NCBI GenBank assembly: GCA_001275005.1
Contig: JWZX01000797.1
Coordinates: 1 to 20,512 of the forward strand
Reading direction: 5' to 3'
Origin: Chrysochromulina tobinii
Lineage: Eukaryota; Haptophyta; Prymnesiales; Chrysochromulinaceae
Length of the DNA: 20,512 bases
The notes under the pieces were generated by a model, which saw only the letters and a list, made by a program, of their open reading frames with translations, was not told where the DNA came from and made no database searches. Shown here one piece after another: positions 1-7,265 of this stretch. Position 1 is the stretch's first letter. Each line of letters opens with the position of its first letter. Both the position numbers and the translations under genes were made by a program.

Positions 1-721
1 CGCCCTTGGATGCCTTCACCGACGCCGACATGAGGAAATTGCGACTCGACCAGCCCTCGAGCTGCTGCCACAACTCGTCGGCGGAGACATCATCTCCGCT
101 CCGATACTGGAACGTGTTCATCGAATCGTCCCTGAGCACACAACACTGCCATGTGCCGTTGCTCATGCGCCGCTCCCAGGTCTCTTGCTTCGTGCAGCCT
201 GTGAGCGCCCGAAATGGTTCTGCCACGGTGCCACCTGCGAGTGATCCATAGCCGCCAAGCATCTTGGCCATCGCTTTCTCAAGAAGCAGCGGCCACATCT
301 CGCCGTTTGGCTTTGCGAAGCACGGCACACCGCCGCGGAGGTGTTCGTATCCTGGAACGTAGTAGCCCGGCTGCAAATTCCTACACGGGACCCGCTCATC
401 AATCACGATTGGCAACGTCGAGCGCTTGCGGTGGTCATACAAGAGCACTGTGTAACGGCCGTCGGGCGCAGCCTCTGCGCCGTGGCCGAAGAAGAGGGCC
501 TCGATCTCCTCGGGGTAGTTGGCGAGGCATGACACTGCAGCGATCAGCCAGCAATCGCCGAGGGCCCCTTGCTTCAGGTCGCCCGAGTCGATGGTCCAGA
601 AGAGTGGCATGGGTGGCTCGTCCTTCCCACCGAGTCGCGAGGCAGGAACCCAGATGGGCTCGGCATCGTGCTTCGTGCCTTCTAGGGCGATCGAAGGCAC
701 GAAGGTATCGTCGTGGTACAT
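1..721 (-). CDS. Calpain-type cysteine protease, 5' part (cut by window edge)
   Basis: The minus frame is open from an ATG at 721 to the left edge (240 residues, no stop), so the C-terminal part lies outside. Calpains are calcium-dependent intracellular cysteine proteases that make limited cuts in regulatory and cytoskeletal proteins. The catalytic cysteine sits in QGALGDCWLIAAVSCLAN (Cys at about residue 57), the hallmark of the CysPc domain; further on are FAKPNGEMWPLLLEKAMAKM and GGYGSLAGG (about residues 135-165), which match the conserved calpain block E-x-W-x-x-L-L-E-K-A-x-A-K. The active-site His and Asn would lie beyond position 1. The frame stays open upstream of the ATG to a TAG near 855, but no earlier ATG was seen, so 721 is the simplest start; an upstream exon is possible. 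No intron in the visible part. It is divergent from the FKBP gene. Any regulatory (C2-like or EF-hand) domains cannot be seen. Confidence 0.9.
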   Translation of the reverse strand, partial: MYHDDTFVPSIALEGTKHDAEPIWVPASRLGGKDEPPMPLFWTIDSGDLKQGALGDCWLIAAVSCLANYPEEIEALFFGHGAEAAPDGRYTVLLYDHRKRSTLPIVIDERVPCRNLQPGYYVPGYEHLRGGVPCFAKPNGEMWPLLLEKAMAKMLGGYGSLAGGTVAEPFRALTGCTKQETWERRMSNGTWQCCVLRDDSMNTFQYRSGDDVSADELWQQLEGWSSRNFLMSASVKASKG

Positions 722-1005
722 CTGAGCGGCGGCGCGCGACGCGTGAGCTGTGCGGGAGCGCTCGGGAGCCCTCGCGCTCGGGAGCTTTTCCGTGCTCGCA
801 AAGTGCGGTTTCACGGTGCGTCCCGGTCCCGGAAAGTTGTCGCTCAGCTCGGCGAGCTACTCGAGCCACGACTGAAGGCGTTCGAGATTGAGAAGTTATA
901 AGTTAGAACTGTTTTTTGGTCAAACTCGAGGCGATCTGGCGTGGCCTCGCGCGAGCGACGCCGCCGAGCCACAGGACCAGGTCGGAACAGCGCTGCGCCT
1001 TCCAG
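722..1005. promoter_or_regulatory. Divergent intergenic region between calpain and FKBP
   Basis: This 284-bp stretch separates two divergent start codons, so it must hold both promoters and 5' leaders. I see no clear TATA box, and the open frames crossing it begin only at non-ATG codons. Its regulatory role is inferred from gene orientation alone. Confidence 0.4.
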
Positions 1006-1662
1006 ATGCTAACCGCGGCTTTCCTCTCACTCAGCTTGTTGCCACCGCTTAGCACGGTGCATAAGGAGCCGCTTCCATACACGCATCAACAAGTTACTCG
1101 CCGTGCATTACTTGGAGTGGCCCTAACCACGACGAGTGCGCTTCGAGCTGGTGCTAACGATGACAGATCCTCTGGCATCCCCGAATTCAAGAGCGTGGCC
1201 ACTCAGGTGGGCGGGGATGATTTTGTGAGCATTGGCAGTGCGGGGCTCAAATATAAGGAGGTACGCACTGGCTCAGGCGCCCTCGTGCAGGCCGGAGATA
1301 CGGTCGCCATTCAGTTTAGTGGAAGGTGCCTCAACCTCAACGGCAAACGTTTCATCTCGACGCAAGACGCGGCAGCACTGACCACGGGCCTGGCCATCTC
1401 CGAGCCCTTCACGTTCGTCGTCGGCAGCCCCACCGTCATTCCTGGCCTCTCGCAGGCGGTCGTGGGTATGAGCAAGGACGGCTATCGGCGGGTGGTGGTG
1501 CCGCAGGAGCTCGGGTACGATCCAGCGATGACGCTGCAGCCTTTGCCAGAAGATTTTGATCTGCAACGAGCGCTCGCTTCAATTGTGAAGAATCCAAATA
1601 GGGACGCGTCGCTCCTCTTCGACGTGAAGCTGGAGCGCATCAAGGCTCGGAACGAGAAGTGA
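1006..1662 (+). CDS. FKBP-type peptidyl-prolyl isomerase-like protein, thylakoid lumen
   Basis: A 218-residue protein of the FKBP fold, which in active members isomerises X-Pro bonds. The ATG at 1006 is chosen because the longer frame begins with TTG at 916 and because this ATG starts a hydrophobic signal (MLTAAFLSLSLLPPLS). After a short transit-like stretch comes a twin-arginine signal, TRRALLGVALTTTSALRAGA (residues 31-50), ending in an A-x-A cleavage site. Such a tripartite leader fits ER entry, plastid import and Tat export to the lumen of a secondary plastid. The FKBP domain covers about residues 88-214: GDTVAIQFSG, FTFVVGSPTVIPGL, GYRRVVVPQELGYD, and a C-terminal LLFDVKLERI strand. Active-site positions differ from FKBP12 (D37 position is Ile, W59 position is Leu), so catalysis may be weak, as in many plant lumenal FKBPs. 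The block DFDLQRALASIV before the last strand resembles plant FKBP17/18-type proteins; that subgroup assignment is tentative. Confidence 0.88.
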   Translation: MLTAAFLSLSLLPPLSTVHKEPLPYTHQQVTRRALLGVALTTTSALRAGANDDRSSGIPEFKSVATQVGGDDFVSIGSAGLKYKEVRTGSGALVQAGDTVAIQFSGRCLNLNGKRFISTQDAAALTTGLAISEPFTFVVGSPTVIPGLSQAVVGMSKDGYRRVVVPQELGYDPAMTLQPLPEDFDLQRALASIVKNPNRDASLLFDVKLERIKARNEK

Positions 1663-1838
1663 GCTCTACCCGATAGGAATCCTCGTACAATGTGTGTATG
1701 CCCCGATATCCATATACATCACTCCGACTTGACTTGGCTTGACTTGAGCTGTGGGGAACTTGTCACTTCCGTGAAAACACCCTTCTTTTATGAGAATCTT
1801 TTCCGCGGCCCCATCCATCCCACCACGAGCACCCGACC

Positions 1839-2204
1839 ATGCCCACTCTCAGGACGCTGCTCTCGTTCGGACTTGTCAGCTGCGCGTTCGGTTTCAACGT
1901 GGCGACATTTCAGGTGGCGGGAGTGGCACGGCCAGCCTTGCGTGTCCGTCCGCCGGACATGTTCATCGGCTGAGCCATGTCGACGGCGGTGAACTCACTC
2001 GTGTTCGCCACCGGGCTCACCGATGAAGTGACGGGCACTGGCTTCTTCCGTGAGAAGGTACGCCTGAGTCGCGAGCCCAAGACTGGTCTTCTGGCTGCCT
2101 ATCAAAGCGAACAGGCAACGCAGATCTTTCGCAACGTCTTGTTCTTCCTTGCTGCTGGTGCGCTGATTCAAGTCGCCAACAACTTTGATGAGCTGCGCAA
2201 ATAA
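1839..2204 (+). CDS. Small single-pass, probably plastid-targeted protein with in-frame TGA
   Basis: From the ATG at 1839 one frame reads a signal-peptide-like start (MPTLRTLLSFGLVSCAFGF, 44 codons in all), meets TGA at 1971-1973, and continues in the same frame from an ATG at 1977 to TAA at 2202-2204 (75 residues). The second half ends in a likely membrane helix, VLFFLAAGALIQVANNF. A signal with a Phe just after its end followed by an R/A/P-rich stretch is typical of proteins sent to a secondary plastid. The product family is not recognised. Three readings remain: a very short intron removing the TGA (for example 1942-1974, 33 nt), recoding or sequence error at the TGA, or a real start at 1977 with the upstream part as 5' leader. 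It follows the FKBP gene by 176 bp on the same strand; co-transcription is not implied. Confidence 0.5.
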
Positions 2205-2693
2205 GTTCAACCACGCAAAGAGCGCTCCTTAGCAGATCACGCTGGAAAATGTAAGCTCCCCAATGACGGGCGTCTCCGACAAGCCATGACGGTATTGGAG
2301 ACGTGCCCAGAGCACCAGGAGCTCTGCAACTACAGCTGAACGCCTGTGTAGAAGCGCCGTACAACGGTATCCGGATACTCGGCTTTGAAGGCTTCCGGGG
2401 ATGAGGCCCGCCCTCTCTTTTTTCTTTTTAGAGCATCTCCAGGATTTTACATGCCTCGCCTCGACTGACCGCGGTCACAAATTCTTCGAACCCGTGGCGC
2501 TGTGGTGTACTCGCCCGTACGCGGTCGTACGGTCCTACTCCTCGGTAGGCGCTGGGCGTTGGGCCGTTGGGCTACATGGCTTACGTCGAGACGGTTTCTT
2601 CAAAATTGTTTCTCCGATCCGCCTAGTGTCGTTCCCCGGCCGGGCAGCGGCCCAACGCACCGTCCGAGCGCAGCTTCGCGACTAGCTCTAGCA
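2205..2693. other. Convergent intergenic region, no gene seen
   Basis: This region of 489 bp lies between the stop of the small plus-strand gene and the stop of the minus-strand kinase, so it should hold two 3' untranslated regions. Open frames here are short, lack recognisable domains and overlap the kinase in the wrong frame. I see no RNA gene or strong repeat. Confidence 0.5.
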
Positions 2694-3069
2694 CTACGAC
2701 TGCAACATCCTACGACTGTCTGTTGGTGCGAGGCGCAGCACGGATCCGGGCACGCGCTCCTCCCCGTCGTCCGCCGCGGCCCTGTCGGCGGCGAGCGTGA
2801 GCAAGAGCCAGACCAGGAACTCGGTGCGCGAGAGCCCCTGCAAGCGCGCGAGTTGGTCGACCTTGCGCCGCGCGCGGCTCCACAGCGCAGGCGCAGGCGC
2901 CACATAGTCCCATCCAGACACTTCGCCTCCTTGCGAATCCGAAGCCCGCAGCCCAATGCTGCCCTCGCCGCCGTCCAGAGGCTCAAGGTGCAGGTGTGAC
3001 GGGTATGCGAACACGTCGAGAAAAGGCAAGTCGCCACTGTTGAGGTCGGCAACTCCTCCGCCGCCGTTC

Positions 3070-3113
<44 letters not shown>

Positions 3114-5171
3114 GCCACCACCCGTGAAAGCACCGCTGCTCTCGGCGGCCGCGCCGCCGCTGCTGGCCACCTCTGGTTCCACCCTCCTCCGATGGGCCCG
3201 CGGGCGCAGCGGCGAGGGCACCTGCTTCGCGAGGAGCGCCGACCAGCGGATGTGCTCGAACCACGCGTGGGCGCGCATTGTGGCGGGATCGGCCAGACGC
3301 GAATGCTCGTCGCGCACCAGGAGGCGATCGACGAGCTCGCGCGCGCCAGCCGAGGGCGACGGCGGCGCGCCGTCCTGAGCGCTCTCGTCAGGCTCCGGAA
3401 TCTGGCCCTCGCCGCCGTGATCAGGCGGTGTGGCGCCCGGTACGGCGTCCGTGCCGCCGCCCAGTACGGCGCCCAGCTCGAGCGCGCCTGCGGGCCACGG
3501 CGCTCGCCACGGCGCTCGCTCACCGTGGAGGATTTCGTCGATGAGCCGAGCGTGCGCATGCATGTGCTTTTGGTCGGCGGGGTATGGAGGACGACCAACA
3601 AGGCACTCAAACATGAGCACCCCGTAGGACCACCAGTCCGCCGCCACCGTGTACCCCTTGCCTCGGAGCACCTCGGGGGCGGCCGCGAACGGCGTGCCCA
3701 CGACCGTGTAGGTGCGCCCTCCCGAGGTGAGTCGCTCATCGCGCTTGGCCGCGTTCAGGTCGGCGATCTTGACGTGACCGAGCGCGTCGATGAGCACATT
3801 CTCGGCCTTTATGTCGCGGTGGATCACGCCTGCGTCGTGTAGTGCCTCGATGGCGAGCAGCAGCTCAGCGCATACGAAGCACGCGGCAGGCTCGGGCAGC
3901 CGTCCATACGGCCCCGAGCGGATGTGCAGCCCGAGGTCACCGCCGGCACAGTAGTCCATCACGAGGTACAGGTGCTGGCGGGTCTGGAACGCGCTGTGAA
4001 GCTGGACGACGAACGGATGACACGTCAAGGATTCGTCAAGGATTCGTCAAGGATGCGTCAAGGATTCGTCAACGCAACGCACCTGGACGACGAACGGATG
4101 ACGAATCCTTGACAAGATGTCTCGTTCGGCACGCGCGCCGCGCAGAGCGGTCACGCCGCCCTCGGCAGTGGCCTGCTGCGGCCCGATGCGCACCGCCTTG
4201 AGCGCGACCTGCTGCTTCGTATCGCGGCGCACGGCCTTGATGACTGTACCGAAACCACCGCGGCCGAGAACCTTTCGCTGCTCGAAGAGGGCCGCTCCGA
4301 GGGCCGAGGTGAGCGCTTCGGAGACCTCGGCGGAATGCGACTCGGCGCTCGCGAGATCGAGCGCCGACTTGCCCGAGAAGACGCCCGCGCACGCGGTCAG
4401 CAGCGTGTCGGCGTGCGCGGCGAGTAGCGCTTCGACGACGCTCGCTTGTGCCTTGAGGCACGCCCAATGCAGCGGCGTCACGCCGAATCGGTCGGGCGCA
4501 TCCACGCTGGCGCCGTGGCGCACGAGCGCGCGGACCGCGTCCGCCTGGCCGTAGCCCGCCGCATAGTGCAACGCGGTCCGCCCGACAGAATCGCGGTGGT
4601 CGACGAGCACGGCCGGCGGCCGACGGCGGGAGGGGTGGGCGGCGCGCACGCCATTGCGCTCGCCCGCCGCCGCAGAAGAGGATGGCGCAGCGGCGGAGGG
4701 GGCAGAGGCGGCAGCTGAGGGTGGCAGGGGTAGGGCGCTCGGCTGCAGCGGCGAAGACGAAGAAACTGGCAAGTCGGCAGATGGCGCCGCGAGTGCGAGC
4801 TGCTCGCGCAGTCTGTCCCACTGCTTGAGCCGGGCCAAGTCGACTGGCTGCGCGGCCAGCCAATCCCTCGCTTGGATGGCGGAGGTGGGCGAGGTGGAGA
4901 GCGCGGATGAGTAGAGCCCGATGTCACCGACGTCAGCCAGCTCGCCGTTTCCCGCGAAGTCCGGAAAGATCACCGGGATGTGGATGGAGGGACTCCTGCT
5001 GGGGACTGGACTCCTTCCAGAGCCGCTGCTCTTCGCTGAGTGGGTCGCTTCATTCTCTGAGTCGCTGCTGTTCGACGGACGGATCCCCGAGCCAAACAAG
5101 CTCCACCCGCTCCCGCTCTGCGTCGGTGAGCGACGTTGCGCGGCCGCCACCGTCGCCACAATTGCAGCCAT
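2694..5171 (-). CDS. Ankyrin-repeat AGC-type serine/threonine protein kinase, two exons
   Basis: Exons 5171-4083 and 4001-2694 join into 798 residues. The longer first-exon frame begins with GTG at 5216; the first ATG is at 5171. Order: Ser/Pro/Ala-rich N-terminus; two to three ankyrin repeats (about 190-288: GRTALHYAAGYGQADAVRALV, VTPLHWACLKAQASVVEALL); kinase domain from about 300. Visible motifs are the Gly loop GRGGFGTV, VALK with Lys325, the alpha-C Glu349, HRDIKAEN (424-431), DLN in place of DFG (444-446), GTPFAAAPE, and DWWSYGVLMFECLVGRPPY. The DWWS..GVLM.E.L.G..PY block and a C-lobe end RAHAWFEHIRWSALLAKQV followed by a tail place it with AGC kinases. An insert of some 50 residues rich in G, P and A lies before the ARELVDRLL helix. 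The tail contains a poly-Gly run coded by a GCC expansion. Ankyrin repeats probably choose partners. With Lys, Glu, HRD Asp and the DLN Asp kept, activity is possible. It is divergent from the IQ gene. Confidence 0.9.
3061..3123. repeat. GCC/GGC triplet expansion coding poly-Gly in the kinase tail
   Basis: A nearly pure CCG/CCA triplet run on the plus strand. In the kinase frame it codes about 18 glycines in a row; in the other minus frames it would give poly-Arg or poly-Ala. It is a likely length-variable linker. Confidence 0.85.
4002..4082 (-). other. Phase-0 intron of 81 nt in the kinase gene, made of repeats
   Basis: Reading the minus strand, the donor is CAG|GTGCGT (first intron base 4082) and the acceptor is GTCCAG|CTT (last base 4002). 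Removing it joins RIRHPFVVQ to LHSAFQTRQHLYLVMDY, exactly the expected kinase N-lobe. Unspliced, the frame hits a TGA after 11 codons. The intron contains four 11-bp units of the type ACGAATCCTTG. Its last 20 bases (4002-4021) are identical to the last 20 bases of exon 1 (4083-4102), so intron length equals the duplication period. Confidence 0.9.
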
Positions 5172-5329
5172 CAAGAATAGATTCGGAGGGGCTCGGCGAG
5201 TTTCGTCGTCGGACACCCTCCCCCCCCGTTTGATTGCATGTCTGCATTGCGCGCGTGCCGGAACCTTTCGGCCAACCGTCTACGTCTTCATTGCATGCTT
5301 GAGATTCTTTCTTGACTCTTAGTTTCCTA
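5172..5329. promoter_or_regulatory. Short divergent promoter region, kinase / IQ protein
   Basis: Only 158 bp separate the kinase ATG (5171, minus) from the IQ-protein ATG (5330, plus), so the two genes probably share a bidirectional promoter. It contains a run of eight C (5219-5226) but no clear TATA box. The role is inferred from orientation. Confidence 0.45.
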
Positions 5330-6877
5330 ATGCCCAACGCGGAGTACGTCGGGCCGATCGGCGTCTTCGCGCACGACTTCAAGAATGCGGAGAAGTTGCA
5401 GGCGGCGGCCCGCGGTTATCAAGGCCGTTGCGAAGTCAAACGAATGCACAAGTCGTGCTTGGTCATCATCGCGGCCTTGCGAGGCAAAAGGGCTCGGAGG
5501 GCCTATAGGAAGAAGGTGCGAGCCGCGGAGATAATTCAGAAGAGCGTGCGAAGGAAGCAAGCTGCGCTCGAGGAGAGCCGGTCGCGTGTCAAGGAGCTTT
5601 TCCGTGTCGAGGCCGCCCGCACGATCAAGCGCTTCATTGATGCTGTTGACGACGAGGATCTCGAGGCGCTGGGGAAGGTGGTCACCACCACCTCGACGCT
5701 GATCGTCGAGCTGCAGGGCGCGGGGGTGACCGTGTCGAATACGTACAAGGGCGTGCGCAGCTTCATCTCCAAGAAGCAGGAGGCGTCAAAGAAAGGGCTG
5801 CGCCACGTGAGCCTTGACGTGATGCCGCTGCGGCTCGTCGCAGAGTCCTTCACGTTCCCGCGCAGCGGCACCAAGCCTGCGCTGGTCGCGGAAGCCACGT
5901 ACGTGCGCGACGTGCAGGGTGGGCGGCTCCAGGCGCGCCTCGAGTACGTGGTCCGAACCGCCAACACCGAGGACCGTGAGAAAGGCCGCAAAGCCTGGGT
6001 ATTGCTCAGCATGGGTATCCCTCCCCAGTGTCACGTGGTCACGCACCGCATCATGCACCAAAGGGCGGACTCCTTTCTCGGGCTCACCGCACCGAACCCG
6101 GACGTTACATGCGAAACAACAGCCAAGATGGTGGGCTCGGCACCGCCGCCGCCGCCGCAGCAGCAGCAGCAGGAGGAGGAGGAGCCGCAGCCGCAGCCAC
6201 AGCTGCAGCTGCAGCAGCGGTCGGTGTCACTTCCCGTATTAAGCGTGCCGGCGAAGATCATGGTATACTCGCACGGGGCTGCCGACCAGGTCAAGCGGCA
6301 AGCAGCGAGAGGTTCGATCTTCTCGGATCCAGTACGCATCGAGGCAGCAGTGCTTGACCTCACGAGGTGGCTTGACGAACGCAGCCCGGCCGGGACTCGG
6401 CTCCAGCGTCCAGGCTCCAGGAGTCGGTCCAGGCTCCTGGCTCAGGCCTCAAGCAGCGGCCAGCATGGCTCCAGCCTGGAGCCATGGCCTCCAGAGTGCA
6501 CTCGCAGCCGCAGTAGGGACATTAGGGTGCTGCCGCCGCTGCCGCGTCTACCCGACTTACCGCTGTGGCTCCAGCCACCCGAGAGCCGCGCCATCGCCCG
6601 CGACCGGCGCGCCCTCAGCCGGCATCTCTCGCGCCAGTCAGTCGGTCGGTCGGGTATCTCGTGGTCGCACCATTCCGCGGTCTTCCGCCTCAAGTACAAT
6701 GGCAACCTGCGCACGGGAACCGGCATCCGGCTGGCGCCGACTGTGAAGCTGAAGGTGCCGCTGTGCGGCCACCCAGGACAGGCGACCGCCTCGGCGCTGC
6801 CGCTCATGAGCACGTTACCATCGAAGTTCGAGGCGGAGCCTGGAGAGGAGGCGGCCCTCTCCAACACCATTATTTGA
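5330..6877 (+). CDS. IQ-motif (calmodulin-binding) protein with NTF2-like middle region
   Basis: A 515-residue intronless frame. The longer frame opens with TTG at 5312, so the ATG at 5330 is taken. Near the N-terminus are three IQ-type motifs: LQAAARGYQGR (about 23-33), IIAALRGKRARR (46-57, degenerate) and IIQKSVRRK (68-76). Such motifs bind calmodulin or related EF-hand proteins as a basic amphipathic helix. Residues of about 97-240 (RTIKRFIDAVDDEDLEALGK..., then strands such as RLQARLEYVVRT and KAWVLLSMGIPP) look like an NTF2/SnoaL-type alpha+beta cone, as in the CaMKII association domain; this is a weak, pattern-based guess. A P/Q/E-rich low-complexity linker (nucleotides 6145-6220) follows, then a Ser/Arg/Pro-rich C-terminus with no recognised fold. 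Cytosolic location is inferred from the lack of signal or membrane segment. Part of the C-terminal R/S-rich stretch (6400-6500) is repeat-rich and could hide an unrecognised intron. Confidence 0.7.
   Translation: MPNAEYVGPIGVFAHDFKNAEKLQAAARGYQGRCEVKRMHKSCLVIIAALRGKRARRAYRKKVRAAEIIQKSVRRKQAALEESRSRVKELFRVEAARTIKRFIDAVDDEDLEALGKVVTTTSTLIVELQGAGVTVSNTYKGVRSFISKKQEASKKGLRHVSLDVMPLRLVAESFTFPRSGTKPALVAEATYVRDVQGGRLQARLEYVVRTANTEDREKGRKAWVLLSMGIPPQCHVVTHRIMHQRADSFLGLTAPNPDVTCETTAKMVGSAPPPPPQQQQQEEEEPQPQPQLQLQQRSVSLPVLSVPAKIMVYSHGAADQVKRQAARGSIFSDPVRIEAAVLDLTRWLDERSPAGTRLQRPGSRSRSRLLAQASSSGQHGSSLEPWPPECTRSRSRDIRVLPPLPRLPDLPLWLQPPESRAIARDRRALSRHLSRQSVGRSGISWSHHSAVFRLKYNGNLRTGTGIRLAPTVKLKVPLCGHPGQATASALPLMSTLPSKFEAEPGEEAALSNTII
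6464..6486. repeat. Perfect 23-bp palindrome inside the IQ gene
   Basis: CATGGCTCCAG and its exact reverse complement CTGGAGCCATG flank one C. It lies in a stretch of CCAG/CTGG-rich repeats (6400-6500, for example GTCCAGGCTCC twice). In RNA it would form an 11-bp stem with a tiny loop. Confidence 0.85.
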
Positions 6878-7265
6878 AGTTAAAGAGAACCGAGAACTAA
6901 CGCGAGAACACGTGTTAACAACCTCGATATTGCAGTCACTGCAACTGCGAACGGAAACGCACCGCGGCCACTATAGAGAATATAGACAATGCGCATCGCA
7001 CCCGCGGCCCCGGCGCGCACTCCGCCCCCCACTCGCGTCGAACTCGCCTAACTTCCAAACGGCTGCGCTAGCGGTAGCACACTGGCCACCCTGCCACTGG
7101 CCTCACAGCACTGCACACCCACACACCTCACAGGCCCACCTGCAGCCCCCACACGAGAGCGTGACCGATGGCGTCCACAGAGACAAGGGTGCATTTCGGG
7201 CGCTCGATGCGTACGGCTCAATGCGTACGGCTGTATCTCGCGAGGCGCACGGTAGCGCCGCGGCC
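6878..7265. other. Convergent intergenic region, no gene seen
   Basis: A stretch of 388 bp between two facing stop codons, presumably both 3' untranslated regions. A long plus frame from 6912 runs through it into the antisense of the propeller gene and has no domain. A tandem 10-bp repeat GCGTACGGCT/C occurs near 7207-7230. Confidence 0.5.

Noticed and set aside
214-891. Plus-strand frame of 225 codons at the left end
   Set aside because: It is antisense to the calpain, Arg/Ser-rich and without motifs.
2600-3739. Second long minus frame overlapping the kinase
   Set aside because: It is Arg/Ala-rich, a typical frame shadow of a GC-rich gene; the other frame carries the kinase motifs.
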